Below, one piece after another: positions 53,306 to 62,866 of a stretch of DNA of 64,000 bases. The DNA comes from Betaproteobacteria bacterium (lineage in GTDB: Bacteria; Pseudomonadota; Gammaproteobacteria; Burkholderiales; Rhodocyclaceae), in the NCBI GenBank assembly GCA_020621405.1, contig JAHRYN010000002.1, positions 310,001-374,000 on the forward strand. The letters run 5' to 3'. A model generated the notes under the pieces. The model made no database searches, was not told where the DNA came from, and saw only the letters and a program-made list of their open reading frames with translations. A program made the translations under genes and the position numbers. Numbering within the stretch: position 1 is the first letter of the stretch; every line of letters begins with the position of its first letter.

Positions 53306-53678
53306 ACAGAAGCCACCTGCCATACACAAAACGGACCGATCGAGGCACGGCCACCCGCCGACAGTCCGAATTTACCGGCTGCGATGCGGCCTTCCCGCCT
53401 CACCATCATCCCTATCCCAAACGCCCGCATCACTGAGGCAAACATAATGTTTGCCCGACTCCGGCCGTTATTGTCACTGAAACGTTGACTCGCGCCCCGG
53501 GGTAACAAGTTGCCACGACGGCCTTTCATCCGCCGGACATCGTGACGTGCAACACCGAGGCAATTGCCGAGGGGCATTGGTGCAGCCCACCAATCCCTCG
53601 GAAAACAAGAGCTTCGACATATGCAAGGCTGTTGTCGCCTTCGCTTCTATAATCGCGCACCGAATGGAGATCAGACTC
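53306..53678. other. Intergenic region, 373 bp
   Basis: Between the NAS-like gene and the PhnD-like gene. The one clear element is the 19-base palindrome at 53437-53455, listed separately. I see no convincing coding frame and no clear -10/-35 or -24/-12 set. Confidence 0.5.
53437..53455. promoter_or_regulatory. Perfect 19-base palindrome, candidate operator
   Basis: GGCAAACAT (53437-53445), a central A and ATGTTTGCC (53447-53455) pair perfectly. Such a site is a typical two-fold target for a dimeric repressor or activator. It lies about 220 bases before the PhnD-like gene. Confidence 0.55.
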
Positions 53679-54548
53679 ATGTACCGTCAGTCAGCCAAGC
53701 GCCTGCATGGCGCCATCCTTTCCGCGGCGCTTGCGCTTGCCGCGACATTCTTCGCGCCCTTGTCCCATGCAGACGACGCCAGCTACCGGTTTTCGCCGGT
53801 CAATCAGTACGACATCAAACTGACGGCCGCCTACTGGAATCCGATCATCAACTATGTGTCGGAACAGAGCGGCGTCAAGCTGAACCTCAAGATCGGCCGG
53901 ACCTCGGCCGACACGACAAGCTACGTCCTGGCGCAGGAGGTCGAATTCGTGTTCAGCAACCACCTGTTCAGCCCGGAACGCGAGAAGCTGGGCTGGCGGG
54001 TGTTCGGCCGCCGCGAAATGGCGCCGGTACACGGCCAGATCGTGGTGCCCGCCGATTCGCCGATCACCGACATTTCGCAACTGCAGGGACAGGAAGTGGC
54101 CTTCCCCGGACCCGAGGCGCTGATCGCCTACAAGTTTCCCTACGCCCAGCTGCTGTCCAAGAATATAGACGTCAAGGTGGTGTTCGGCGGCAACCAGAAC
54201 GGCGCGCTGGCGCAGCTGTTCGCCGGCAAGGTCAAGGCAGTGGGCGGAAACTCACAGCTCATCGAAGGCTACGCCAGCCGTGAAAACAAGAAATTCCGTG
54301 TGCTCTGGTCCTCGGAACCGCTGTATGACCTTGCGCTGATGGTGTCGGGCAAGGTGCCGGAGAAGGACGTGAAGGCGGTCGCCAACGCCTTCTTCAACAT
54401 GCACAAGAACCCGCGTGGCCTCGAAATATTGCGCCAGGCGTCCAGCGAAGTCGGACTGAGCGACGCGCCCCACTTCATCCCGTCCGACGGGAGCGAATAC
54501 GGCAGCTACCGCCGGTTCTACCAGAGCGCCCCGCCGTCCCTGCGCTGA
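53679..54548 (+). CDS. PhnD-like phosphate/phosphonate-type binding protein
   Basis: ATG 53679 has GGAGA eight bases upstream and gives 289 residues. Signal peptide (about 1-31, LSHADDASYRF), then a type II binding fold: FSPVNQYDIKLTAAYW, TSADTTSYVLAQEVEFVFSN, DISQLQGQEVAFPGPEALIAYK, VVFGGNQNGALAQLFAGKVKAVGG. No ABC permease or ATPase is near. The next gene, after 25 bases, is a hybrid histidine kinase, so this protein most likely senses a ligand for it in the periplasm. Confidence 0.85.
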   Translation: MYRQSAKRLHGAILSAALALAATFFAPLSHADDASYRFSPVNQYDIKLTAAYWNPIINYVSEQSGVKLNLKIGRTSADTTSYVLAQEVEFVFSNHLFSPEREKLGWRVFGRREMAPVHGQIVVPADSPITDISQLQGQEVAFPGPEALIAYKFPYAQLLSKNIDVKVVFGGNQNGALAQLFAGKVKAVGGNSQLIEGYASRENKKFRVLWSSEPLYDLALMVSGKVPEKDVKAVANAFFNMHKNPRGLEILRQASSEVGLSDAPHFIPSDGSEYGSYRRFYQSAPPSLR

Positions 54549-54573
54549 TCCTCGCCGGAACACATAGATCACT

Positions 54574-56958
54574 GTGAGGCTGCTCGCCCGACTTCTGCCG
54601 CAGTCGCTGGTTGCGCGCGTCTACCTGCTGTACTCGAGTACCTGGTTGATGTTCGTCTGCGCCGGCGTCCTGCTGTTCTATCAGAACCAGTTCGGCCAGG
54701 ACGTGGAGGACGCCCAGCAGTCCGCCACCATGCTGATCGAGGTCGCCGCACAGACCGTCGGCGACAGCGCAGTCATCGGCGACTACGACACCATACGGCG
54801 CACGCTCGACTCGGCCATCCTGCGGACACATTTCTCTTCCGCGCAGTTCATCGACCTGACCGGCGGTTCGATCAAGAGCACGAACCAGAGCGGCGAACAA
54901 GTCCATCCACCGGAATGGCTGCGTGACCGTATTGCCGAGCGGCTGTACGACGTCAATCGCAACATTTCGGTCGGTGGCGTCGACTACGGCGTACTGCGGC
55001 TGACCTTCGACGCCGAACAGATCGCCAACAGTCTGTGGGTGGTCGTTCAGATTGCATTCCTGCTGGGTGCCGCCAGCCTGATCGGCGGCCTGCTGCTGAT
55101 CTGGTTTCCGCTGAAGCGGTGGCTCGGTCCGCTGCAGCAGGCCCACCTGGTGCTCGGAATCGGCGATGCCGACGGCGGCGGCACGGAAGACCGCCATCTC
55201 GAAACAATCCGGAATGCGCCGCTCGAGTTCCGTCAGACCCTGTTGACGCTTGAAAGCACGGCGGTGCGATTGCGCAGCGAACTGGCATCGCGCGAACATG
55301 CGCTGGCCTCGCTGCGACGCATCGTGTCCGATCTGATGCCTGCTTCGGCCAGCGGCGTGCCCGAGGCGGAAGACATGGAAGTGGTCATTTCCACCATCGG
55401 CAATCTGGTCGGCGAGCGCGAAGCTGCCCGTATCCAGCTGCAGCGCGCCAAGGACGCCGCCGATGCAGCCAACCGCGCCAAGAGCGACTTCCTGGCCAAC
55501 ATGAGCCATGAAATCCGGACGCCGATGAATGGCATCGTCGGCATGATCGAGCTGGCACTGGACACCGAGCTGACTGCGGAACAGCGCGAGTTCCTCGGTA
55601 TCGCCCGCAGCTCGACCGACGCGCTGCTCGCCGTCATCAACGAAATCCTCGACTTCTCCAAGATCGAAGCCGGCAAGGTCGAGATCGAGAACATCGCATT
55701 CGATCCGTCGGCGCTGCTGGTCGCGACGCTCAAGCCCTGGCACGTCCAGGCCAGCAGAAAGAATCTCGACCTGCGCGAGAACATCGCCGCAGACCTGCCG
55801 CATCGCATCAGCGGCGACCCGGTGCGCCTGCAGCAGATCGTCGGCAATCTGGTCAGCAATGCCATCAAGTTCACCGAACGCGGCGGAATCGAACTGCACG
55901 CCACCACTGAAACCGCCACTTCGGGCGAGCGCCAGCTGTACCTGTCGGTCAGCGACACCGGCATCGGCATTCCGGCCGACAAGCAGCAGCAGATCTTCGA
56001 GGCGTTCGCACAGGAAGACAATTCGACCACTCGCCGCTACGGCGGCACGGGCCTCGGGCTCGCGATCTGCTGTCGGCTGATCGACCTGATGGGCGGTACG
56101 ATCAGGCTGGACAGCACGCCAGGTCGAGGCAGTACCTTCCACGTCACCCTGCCCCTGACCGAGTGCGAAAGCATCGAGACGGCCACACCGAGCGCCACTC
56201 CACCATCGCCGGCCACTCAAGCCCCCCTGGCGGCAACGGTCGGGCTCAACGTTCTGGTTGCCGAGGACAACAGCGTGAACCAGCGCCTGATCCTGTCGCT
56301 GCTGGAACGGCTCGGACACCACACCACACTGGCCGTCAATGGCCAGGAAGCATTCGACCGGTGGACGGAACAGCGCTTCGATCTGGTGCTGATGGACATG
56401 CACATGCCGATCATGGGCGGCATCGAAGCCACCGCACTGATCCGCGACCAGGAACGCCAGCTGGGCGACGCCTGCCGCCCGACCCAGATCTATGCGCTGA
56501 CGGCCTCGGCCATGCCCGAGGAAGAGGAGCGCGGCCTGGCTTCAGGACTGAATGGCTACCTGACCAAACCGATCAGCCGCACGGTGCTGGTCAAGGTGCT
56601 GGAACAGATCGCTGCCATGTCGCCGGGTGGCCGGACGCAGTCCTACGACTATGCTGCAGCGCTGGGTCAGGTCGATGTCGAAATCGTCGGCATCATCGGC
56701 CGCGACTTCCTGGCCCAGATTCCGGACGATCTGGAACAGATGCGGGAAGCGGCGTCCGAACGCGACTGGCCGCGGCTCGAACGCCTGGTCCATATCTGCA
56801 AGGGACTGGTCGCCTATTTTGGCGCGCAGCCTCTGCAGGATGCCTGCTCCACGCTGGAACAGGCCTGCCGCGACGGATCGGCCACCGACACACAGCTGCA
56901 GGACATCGAACGCGAACTCGGCGCCTTGACCGCCGCACTGCACGCCTTCCTCGACTAG
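54574..56958 (+). CDS. Hybrid sensor histidine kinase with receiver and HPt domains
   Basis: 794 residues from GTG 54574. Domains in order: helix (about 15-40), periplasmic part, second helix (about 156-180), linker, HisKA with His312 in NMSHEIRTP, ATPase region ([25 protein letters not shown]), receiver with Asp608 in LVLMDMHMP, HPt with His740 in LVHICKG. The PhnD-like protein encoded upstream is the likely ligand-sensing partner. No cognate output regulator is adjacent. The receiver keeps the Asp, and the HPt keeps His-x-x-Lys-Gly, so the relay appears functional. Confidence 0.92.
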   Translation: MRLLARLLPQSLVARVYLLYSSTWLMFVCAGVLLFYQNQFGQDVEDAQQSATMLIEVAAQTVGDSAVIGDYDTIRRTLDSAILRTHFSSAQFIDLTGGSIKSTNQSGEQVHPPEWLRDRIAERLYDVNRNISVGGVDYGVLRLTFDAEQIANSLWVVVQIAFLLGAASLIGGLLLIWFPLKRWLGPLQQAHLVLGIGDADGGGTEDRHLETIRNAPLEFRQTLLTLESTAVRLRSELASREHALASLRRIVSDLMPASASGVPEAEDMEVVISTIGNLVGEREAARIQLQRAKDAADAANRAKSDFLANMSHEIRTPMNGIVGMIELALDTELTAEQREFLGIARSSTDALLAVINEILDFSKIEAGKVEIENIAFDPSALLVATLKPWHVQASRKNLDLRENIAADLPHRISGDPVRLQQIVGNLVSNAIKFTERGGIELHATTETATSGERQLYLSVSDTGIGIPADKQQQIFEAFAQEDNSTTRRYGGTGLGLAICCRLIDLMGGTIRLDSTPGRGSTFHVTLPLTECESIETATPSATPPSPATQAPLAATVGLNVLVAEDNSVNQRLILSLLERLGHHTTLAVNGQEAFDRWTEQRFDLVLMDMHMPIMGGIEATALIRDQERQLGDACRPTQIYALTASAMPEEEERGLASGLNGYLTKPISRTVLVKVLEQIAAMSPGGRTQSYDYAAALGQVDVEIVGIIGRDFLAQIPDDLEQMREAASERDWPRLERLVHICKGLVAYFGAQPLQDACSTLEQACRDGSATDTQLQDIERELGALTAALHAFLD

Positions 56959-57090
56959 TGCCGGACGGTCTCCCCGCCAGATTCCGGTAGCCCCCGGCGC
57001 CGAACGGCAGTATTTTTCGCGGCTCGGGATGGCGCCGACGCATCGCCACATGCGGGCGCGGGCCCGCCACAAAAACGGGGAGACCAAGCC

Positions 57091-58737
57091 ATGGCCGCAA
57101 TGCCGGGTCAGATGATGCAGATGCCGCTGCTGATTTCCAGCCTGATCAGGCATGCGGCGCGCCACTCGGGCGACACTGAAATCGTGTCCAGACGAGTGGA
57201 AGGCGACATCCACCGCTACACCTACCGCGACGCCGAACTGCGCTGCCGCAAGCTGGCGCAGGCATTGGCACGACTGGGCTGTACGCCGGGCGACCGGGTC
57301 GGCACGCTGGCCTGGAACGGCTACCGTCACTTCGAGATCTACTATGGCGCGTCCGGCTCGCAGCTGGTCTGCCACACGATCAATCCACGACTGTTCCCGG
57401 AACAGATCGCATGGATCGCCACCGACGCCGCCGACCGGGTGCTGTGCTTCGACCTGAGCTTCCTGCCGCTGGTCGAACAGCTGCTGCCCGCACTGCCCAC
57501 CGTGCGGCACTTCGTGCTGATGACCGACCGCAGCCACATGCCGGCCGCGACTGCGCTGCCGAACCTGAGCTGCTACGAAGATCTGATCGACGCCGAGGAC
57601 GGCCGCTACAGCTGGCCCGTGTTCGACGAGAACACCGCGTCCAGCCTGTGCTACACCTCGGGCACCACCGGCCACCCGAAGGGCGCCCTGTACAGCCACC
57701 GTTCGTCGGTACTGCACGCCTACGGCGCCGCACTGCCCGACGCGATGGGCTGTTCGGCTTCCGACGTGATACTGCCCGTGGTGCCGATGTTCCACGTCAA
57801 CGCCTGGGGCCTGCCGTACAGCGCCCCGATGGTCGGCGCCAAACTGGTGTTTCCCGGCCCCTTTCTCGACGGCAAGTCATTGCACGAACTGTTCGAACAG
57901 GAACAGGTCACCTTCAGCGCCGGCGTGCCCACTGTCTGGCTCGGCGTGATCAACCACCTGAAGTGCGCCGGCCTGAAGATGTCCAGCCTGAAGCGCACCG
58001 TGATCGGCGGCGCTGCCTGCCCGCCCGCGATGCGGCAGACGCTGGAGAATGACTATGGCGTCGAGGTCATCCACGCCTGGGGCATGACCGAACTGTCGCC
58101 GCTGGGCACGCTGTCGAAGCTCGGGGCCAGCCACAGGCACCTGCCGGCGGAACAGCGGCAGCACCTGCTGGAAAAGCAGGGCCGCGCGATCTTCGGCATC
58201 GATCTGGCCATCGTTGGCGACGATGGTCAGGCGCTGCCGTGGGATGGCAAGGCCAGCGGTGATCTGCTGGTGCGCGGCAGCTGGGTCATCGACCGCTACT
58301 TCGGCGATGCCGGCTGTCCGCTGCGCGAACTCGATGGCGAAATGTGGTTCCCGACCGGCGACGTCGCCACCATCGACACCGACGGCTTCATGCAGATCAC
58401 CGACCGCAGCAAGGACGTGATCAAGTCCGGCGGCGAGTGGATCAGCTCGATCGAGCTGGAAAACATCGCAATGGCCCATCCCGCCGTGCTCGAAGCCGCA
58501 GTCATCGCCTGCAGGCATCCGAAGTGGGACGAACGGCCGCTGCTGGTCGTCGTGCGCAAACCCGGCGCGGAACTGGACCGCGAACGGATGCTGGCCTTCT
58601 ATGCCGGCAAGATCGCGAAGTGGCAGATTCCGGACGACGTCATCTTCGTCGACGAAATTCCGCATACCGCAACCGGCAAGATGCTGAAGATGAAGCTGCG
58701 CCAGCAGTTCGCCGGCCACACGCTGCCCGACGCCTGA
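57091..58737 (+). CDS. Acyl-CoA synthetase (AMP-binding, medium/long chain fatty acid type)
   Basis: 548 residues from ATG 57091 with GGGGAGA nine bases ahead. Adenylation motifs: [22 protein letters not shown]-type site as [10 protein letters not shown], and [11 protein letters not shown] with [15 protein letters not shown], then [10 protein letters not shown] with the catalytic lysine. This set is the one in 3-methylthiopropionyl-CoA/long-chain fatty acyl-CoA ligases. It could feed acyl groups to lipid metabolism; no direct tie to the NAS-like gene is shown. Confidence 0.9.
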   Translation: MAAMPGQMMQMPLLISSLIRHAARHSGDTEIVSRRVEGDIHRYTYRDAELRCRKLAQALARLGCTPGDRVGTLAWNGYRHFEIYYGASGSQLVCHTINPRLFPEQIAWIATDAADRVLCFDLSFLPLVEQLLPALPTVRHFVLMTDRSHMPAATALPNLSCYEDLIDAEDGRYSWPVFDENTASSLCYTSGTTGHPKGALYSHRSSVLHAYGAALPDAMGCSASDVILPVVPMFHVNAWGLPYSAPMVGAKLVFPGPFLDGKSLHELFEQEQVTFSAGVPTVWLGVINHLKCAGLKMSSLKRTVIGGAACPPAMRQTLENDYGVEVIHAWGMTELSPLGTLSKLGASHRHLPAEQRQHLLEKQGRAIFGIDLAIVGDDGQALPWDGKASGDLLVRGSWVIDRYFGDAGCPLRELDGEMWFPTGDVATIDTDGFMQITDRSKDVIKSGGEWISSIELENIAMAHPAVLEAAVIACRHPKWDERPLLVVVRKPGAELDRERMLAFYAGKIAKWQIPDDVIFVDEIPHTATGKMLKMKLRQQFAGHTLPDA

Positions 58738-58755
58738 CCCGCGGATCCCGTCGAC

Positions 58756-59025
58756 ATGAAATCCTTCCACCGACGTACCGCCCGCCCGGCTCCGCAGCCC
58801 GCCGCACGGGAAGCAGCAGCCGTGGACCGGCATGGACTGGTGCGTGCCGACACGCTGCTGGTCGAGCGCGGCCTTGCGCAATCGCGTGCCGCAGCCCAGC
58901 GCCTGATATTGGCCGGCTGCGTGCTGGTCGACGGCGTGCCGGTGGTCAAGGCATCGCAGACGCTGCGTGCCGATGCCGTGGTCGAACTGACGCCGGACAC
59001 TCCGCCCCGGAATCAGGATCCCTGA
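58756..59025 (+). CDS. Small S4-domain RNA-binding protein (TlyA-like start without methyltransferase)
   Basis: 89 residues. After about 25 residues of a basic linker comes ADTLLVERGLAQSRAAAQRLILAGCVLVDG, an S4 domain almost identical in shape to the first domain of TlyA rRNA methyltransferases, but the protein stops with the S4 fold. No Rossmann domain follows in any frame; the next gene runs opposite. It may be a stand-alone S4 protein or a remnant of tlyA. The ribosome-binding site is weak. Confidence 0.65.
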   Translation: MKSFHRRTARPAPQPAAREAAAVDRHGLVRADTLLVERGLAQSRAAAQRLILAGCVLVDGVPVVKASQTLRADAVVELTPDTPPRNQDP

Positions 59026-59074
59026 TTGCCCGGAACTGCGCCGCTGTCACGAGCGGACAGCGGCGCAGCGAACA

Positions 59075-60013
59075 TCACCGGTTCAAGGCGGCACCGCAGT
59101 GCTGGCAGTAGGCTGCCCTCGGCCCGTGGTCGCCACTGCTGCAGGCCGGGCAGAGCGGCGCTGCCGGCGCGAATGACTTCGAGTCCTTGGCCGCAGCATC
59201 CTGCCGATGGCTCCGCAGCGTGATCTCGCTCGTGACGATACCCGTGGGAACCGCCAGCGTGCCCCAGCCCAAAAGCATCATCAGCGAGGCGATGAACCGC
59301 CCCAGCTCGGTCTTGGGCGTGATGTCGCCAAAACCGACCGTGGTCATGGTCGTGATCGCCCAGTAGATGGCCGTCGGAATGCTGGTGTAGCCATGAGCCG
59401 GCCCTTCGACCACATACATCACCGATCCCATGACGATCACGATCATGATGACCACGGTCAGGAACACCATGATCTTGCGCGAACTGGCCGCCAGCGCCTC
59501 GCCGAGAGCCTGGTACTCCGACATGTAGGCAGTCAGCTTGAAGATGCGGAACACCCGCAGCAGACGCAGCACCCGGACGTCGATCAGCGCATGGATTTCC
59601 GGAAACAGCAGCGCGAGATAGGTCGGCAGCACGGCCACCAGATCCACCACGCCGAAAAAGCTGGTCGCGTAGCGCAGCGGCTTGCGCACGCAGATCAGCC
59701 GCACGACATATTCGGCGGTAAAAAGCAGCGTGACACCCCACTCCAGCAGGGCGAACGTACCGGACCAGCGCGCCTGCAGCGATTCCACGCTGTCGGCAAT
59801 CACCACCAGCAGGCTGGCCACGATCAGTCCGATCAGTATCTTGTCGAACAGTACGCCGGCGCGGGTGTCGGACTCAAACACCACCTTGTACAGCGCCCCT
59901 CGCCAGCCATCGGGAGGATCTCCCCAGCGGGCGGTGTCGGCATCGCCGGTGCGCGGTCCGGCGTCCGGAACTGAAGTGGTACGGGCAGGATCTGGGCGTG
60001 ACACAGGGATCAA
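59075..60013 (-). CDS. Kv-like voltage-gated potassium channel with C-terminal zinc ribbon
   Basis: The TTG at 60013 has AGAAGG seven bases ahead and is the start I favour (312 residues); the frame is open to 60097. Six helices: S1 (LIGLIVASLLVVIADS), S4 with regular arginines (VRVLRLLRVFRIFK), pore loop TMTTVGFGD and S6. TVGFGD is the K+ selectivity filter. The tail has CPAC and CQHC, a zinc-ribbon pair that is unusual in bacterial Kv proteins. Acts in the inner membrane. Confidence 0.88.
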   Translation of the reverse strand: MIPVSRPDPARTTSVPDAGPRTGDADTARWGDPPDGWRGALYKVVFESDTRAGVLFDKILIGLIVASLLVVIADSVESLQARWSGTFALLEWGVTLLFTAEYVVRLICVRKPLRYATSFFGVVDLVAVLPTYLALLFPEIHALIDVRVLRLLRVFRIFKLTAYMSEYQALGEALAASSRKIMVFLTVVIMIVIVMGSVMYVVEGPAHGYTSIPTAIYWAITTMTTVGFGDITPKTELGRFIASLMMLLGWGTLAVPTGIVTSEITLRSHRQDAAAKDSKSFAPAAPLCPACSSGDHGPRAAYCQHCGAALNR

Positions 60014-60313
60014 TTGATAACCTTCTGGACAGGACCGGCGATTTTCACCGGATGCAGCAGCAGCCGGGAACCTACCTTGCGGCCACCGGGAAGGCAATAT
60101 CCGGCGATGCCCGCGTCGGGAGACGTCGCGTCGTCCGTTCGGCTGCCGCTGGTCACGAACGCTTGATGCTGGAGCCGGATCGCGATTGCAAAAATCCGGA
60201 TCACTCGAAAACGCTTCGTCGAAACAGCGTTAACAGTTGCGTCCGGGACGAATAGGTCTTGTAATGCCGTTCCGCACGAATCCCGTTTTCCAAAGCGCCC
60301 CGAGGAACCCGTC
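60014..60313. other. Divergent intergenic region, 300 bp
   Basis: Separates the leftward channel gene from the rightward small secreted protein. It holds a weak inverted pair AACGCT (60210-60215)/AGCGTT (60226-60231) next to a possible promoter (listed separately). Confidence 0.4.
60237..60265 (+). promoter_or_regulatory. Possible sigma-70 promoter
   Basis: TTGCGT (60237-60242), a 17-base spacer and TGTAAT (60260-60265) make a reasonable -35/-10 pair about 50 bases before the TTG at 60314. The -35 is poor. Confidence 0.35.
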
Positions 60314-60853
60314 TTGAAACGTACCCTGTCGTCAGCCCTGTTTCTGTCCGTGATGGCTCAGGCCCATGCCGCCGAATCCACGCCATCCGCCGCGCCTCCG
60401 GCGTCGCCGGCGGCGTCCGCCTTTGCGAAGTCGATACTGATAGGCATGCAGTTGTCGGTACACAAGGGCTTGCAGCAAGGCCAGACGCCGGCTGCCGTCG
60501 ACGCATGCGTGCAGGCACTCGATGCATCAAGCTTCGACGGCGTGTTTGAGTCCTATCTGTCGAAGAATTTAAGCGCCGGCGAACTGCGCGAAGCCGATGC
60601 GTTCTTCGCCAGCGCGGCCGGTGCCAAACTCGCGCAGCACGGCCAGTTGCAGGTCTATCTCGACGCCGGCGAAAAGGCACCCGGCCCCATGCCGACCTTT
60701 TCCGACACCGATAACCGGACGATCGACACCTTCAATCACACAGCCGTCGGTGAGAAGCTTTTTGCCAGCAACCTGCTGGGCAGCCCCGACGCACAACAGG
60801 TCATCCGCAGTCGCATCACCGAACTGCTGACTGGCTGCAACCCCAAGCCTTGA
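60314..60853 (+). CDS. Small secreted protein, DUF2059-like
   Basis: TTG 60314 follows GAGGAA by seven bases; it encodes 179 residues with a signal peptide cut after AHA (about residue 19). A proline/alanine linker is followed by FDGVFESYLSKNLSAGELREADAF and FASAAGAKLAQ, the layout of DUF2059: Y..L..NL...EL...DAFF.S..G.KL. The family has no known function. Not in an operon with other genes seen here. Confidence 0.6.
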   Translation: MKRTLSSALFLSVMAQAHAAESTPSAAPPASPAASAFAKSILIGMQLSVHKGLQQGQTPAAVDACVQALDASSFDGVFESYLSKNLSAGELREADAFFASAAGAKLAQHGQLQVYLDAGEKAPGPMPTFSDTDNRTIDTFNHTAVGEKLFASNLLGSPDAQQVIRSRITELLTGCNPKP

Positions 60854-61025
60854 GCCGCCAGCCGCCATTCACGACCTGACTGGCACAAGGAACGAAACCC
60901 GGCTCGAACGCCGACTTCCCGACGTCCCCCATCGCTCCGCCAGGACAAGCCGCCGCTGTTTGCCTGATGGGCGAAAGACTCTTCCGCAACGTCTGGTGGT
61001 GAAGGCACAACGCTTCCCGTAAACG

Positions 61026-61056
61026 CATGAAGGCCCTTCGGAGAAGAGCCTTCATG
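61026..61056. terminator. Hairpin between convergent genes
   Basis: CATGAAGGC (61026-61034) pairs with GCCTTCATG (61048-61056), with an inner CTTC/GAAG pair and a GGA loop. It lies between the rightward DUF2059-like gene and the leftward PEP-CTERM gene. No U-tract on either side, so a weak or Rho-helped terminator. Confidence 0.45.
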
Positions 61057-61107
61057 TCCGGTCGGCGAGCGCCGTGCCGACGCGTCACGCCATCCTGCAG
61101 ACCGTGA

Positions 61108-61752
61108 TCAGTTCCTGCGGCGCGCTGCCCAACCGATCACGCCCAGACCGAGAACAAGCATGGCGTAGGCGGACGGCTCCGGAACCGCCGCAACCGGACG
61201 GAAAAGCCATACGCCCAGACCGGGCGCCTTGTCATCCTTGAACGAGGTCCGCGTCGTTGTCGCACGGTCTTCCTCACTCGCCAGAGCAGCATCGAGGATG
61301 AACGGCAGGATGGCTTCCGAATTTGCGGTTAACGACGACGACAGACCCCACAGGTAGGTAACGTCAGGATCGCTGCCGGTCGGATTGAAGTGATAGGAGG
61401 TCTTCCACAATGACGCCCAGGCGCTATCAACCTTAGTCACCTCTGCCACGCCGCCCGGATGTGCACCGTCGGTCAGCACATGAAACAGGTCACCGACCGC
61501 CGACACCGACGCCCAGGTCCACCCCGTCAAATCCCATCCGCCCAGCGAACTCCCGGACGCACAGACGCCACCGGGACAGACCGCCTGAACGTCGTCCCAC
61601 GAGACGTCATGAAACAGATTGACCTGCGCCCATTCGGTTCCTCCGACGGTCACCGTATCGGTGATCGCCGTCGTCGTGACCGACCAGGCTGGCGACATGA
61701 ACAGCGAAAACAGCAACGCGGCAATCGGAACCAGAGGTTTGGCGTGTTTCAT
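61108..61752 (-). CDS. PEP-CTERM sorting-domain protein
   Basis: ATG 61752 (GGGAG eleven bases ahead) gives 214 residues. Signal peptide ends near SPAWS-V; the tail is VPEPS, a hydrophobic helix YAMLVLGLGVIGWA and RRRN (190-214), the classical PEP-CTERM end cut by XrtA. The body has a Trp/Thr/Gly-rich DVSWDDVQAVCPGGVC and SLGGWDLTGWTWASV. This recalls domains of PEP-CTERM proteins without known function. It is distant from the XrtA locus, so it is a client elsewhere on the same strand. Confidence 0.9.
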   Translation of the reverse strand: MKHAKPLVPIAALLFSLFMSPAWSVTTTAITDTVTVGGTEWAQVNLFHDVSWDDVQAVCPGGVCASGSSLGGWDLTGWTWASVSAVGDLFHVLTDGAHPGGVAEVTKVDSAWASLWKTSYHFNPTGSDPDVTYLWGLSSSLTANSEAILPFILDAALASEEDRATTTRTSFKDDKAPGLGVWLFRPVAAVPEPSAYAMLVLGLGVIGWAARRRN

Positions 61753-61909
61753 TGCAAATGCTCCCAAGGTGCGAACAACGAAGAATTCGGCAGCCCGGAC
61801 CCCGGTGGCGATGTGCAGCATCACGCATCCGCAGCAGCATCGAGTCATCCTGATGGCTTCAATCCCGCGTCGGGAATCACGCACTCCGACGACCAGGCCG
61901 GTGAGCGCA

Positions 61910-61925
61910 AGCATCTATTGCGCCA
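61910..61925 (-). promoter_or_regulatory. Sigma-54-like promoter for the second PEP-CTERM gene
   Basis: Read leftward, TGGCGCAATAGATGCT matches nine of twelve defined positions of the -24/-12 consensus with the invariant GG and GC correctly ten bases apart. The leader to ATG 61752 would be about 147 bases. It is weaker than the element at 47158. Confidence 0.45.
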
Positions 61926-62199
61926 GAATTATTTTTTGCATTCATCTCAATGCATTAGCTGCAGCGCAACAATGCATCCGCAATGAAGTGTAAGTTTTTT
62001 CGACGCACCATCGCCCTTGCCTCATCAGGCGCAGAAAATCTTTTTGCAGGCATCACAAGACATCGCGTCACGAGGCATCCGGTACGGTGCGACCACCGCA
62101 TGTCCTCAGTGTCTGCAACCAAAGGCTCCGCCGAGCAGAAGCGCTGACTGCCGGTTGGCGATTTTCCGGTGCCGTGGAAGGCTGACGCCATTCGTAGAA

Positions 62200-62233
62200 A
62201 AGCCGGTTCGCGCCTGTGGGCGGGAACCGGCTT
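62200..62233 (-). terminator. Intrinsic terminator for the leftward cassette
   Basis: AAGCCGGTTC (62200-62209) pairs with GAACCGGCTT (62224-62233), with an inner CGCC/GGCG pair. Read leftward it is followed by TTTTCT. It lies about 150 bases after the stop of the 62385-62846 gene. Confidence 0.65.
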
Positions 62234-62384
62234 GTGTGCGTGGTGGTGTAGTCCCCTACTAGAGAGAACCTTCCTGCCGCACCGGCGAGGACACCGTAGT
62301 CGAGATTATATACGATGCGGAGGTCCGGGTGGACTTTGGCTGTCTCCGCGCATTTCCGACCATCGATAGCTTGCGCTGCCACGG

Positions 62385-62846
62385 TCAGCGCCCGGGGTTC
62401 TTGACCTTCAGATGGCGGCATGAATAGCGCTGCTGGCCCCAGGACACGGCGAAGGTTTCGGAAACCTCGTACCAGTTGCCGCCTGGATGGCCACCGCCGT
62501 GGTTCTCCCCCATGCAGGAGCATTCGCAATGAAAGCCCGACGCATTCCAGCACGCCGGAGCGCATTTTTGGTGCTCCCGGTACAACTGGATCACATAGAC
62601 ATCTTGGTGTCGTCTCAGCGCAAGTTTGATCACGCTGTCGAACCACGCAGTCGGAATTTCCCAGGCCTTGAACTGCGCACACCAGTCGGGCTTCGAGCGT
62701 CGGCCATCCCGCAGCCACTCCATGTTCCCCTCGGCGAACGGAATGCGCGCCAGGACCGGGAGTGGCTTATTGCGCTTGAAGATGACCGGGATTTTTCCCT
62801 GACGCCAGAGATCCTTCAGTTGCGAGTCGCTCAGATCCTGTGACAT
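62385..62846 (-). CDS. Hypothetical protein with a Cys/His cluster
   Basis: 153 residues, no known family. A globular N-terminal part with conserved-looking MEWLRDGRRSKPDWC and HQDVYVIQLY is followed by a dense cysteine/histidine cluster near CAPACWNASGFHCECSCMGENH, which may bind metal. It belongs to a leftward three-gene set with a small lysine/serine-rich protein and an ImmA/IrrE peptidase. Confidence 0.6.
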   Translation of the reverse strand: MSQDLSDSQLKDLWRQGKIPVIFKRNKPLPVLARIPFAEGNMEWLRDGRRSKPDWCAQFKAWEIPTAWFDSVIKLALRRHQDVYVIQLYREHQKCAPACWNASGFHCECSCMGENHGGGHPGGNWYEVSETFAVSWGQQRYSCRHLKVKNPGR

Positions 62847-62866
62847 GAGGGACTCGACTCCCTGGC

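Larger units (their letters stand above)
61753..62384. other. Non-coding stretch, 632 bp
   Basis: It holds the upstream region of the PEP-CTERM gene (with a sigma-54-like element) and the hairpin at 62200-62233. A long leftward frame across 62068-62718 lacks any domain and overlaps the hairpin, so I treat it as non-coding. Nothing else was seen. Confidence 0.5.

Noticed and set aside
53679-54548. Phosphonate import by the PhnD-like protein
   Set aside because: No permease or ATPase is adjacent; the kinase gene follows in the same operon.
54475-56403. A long minus-strand frame opposite the hybrid kinase
   Set aside because: The plus strand encodes HisKA, ATPase and receiver motifs; the minus frame has no domain.
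62068-62718. A leftward frame of 216 codons
   Set aside because: It has no domain, overlaps the Cys/His gene and runs through the terminator hairpin at 62200.
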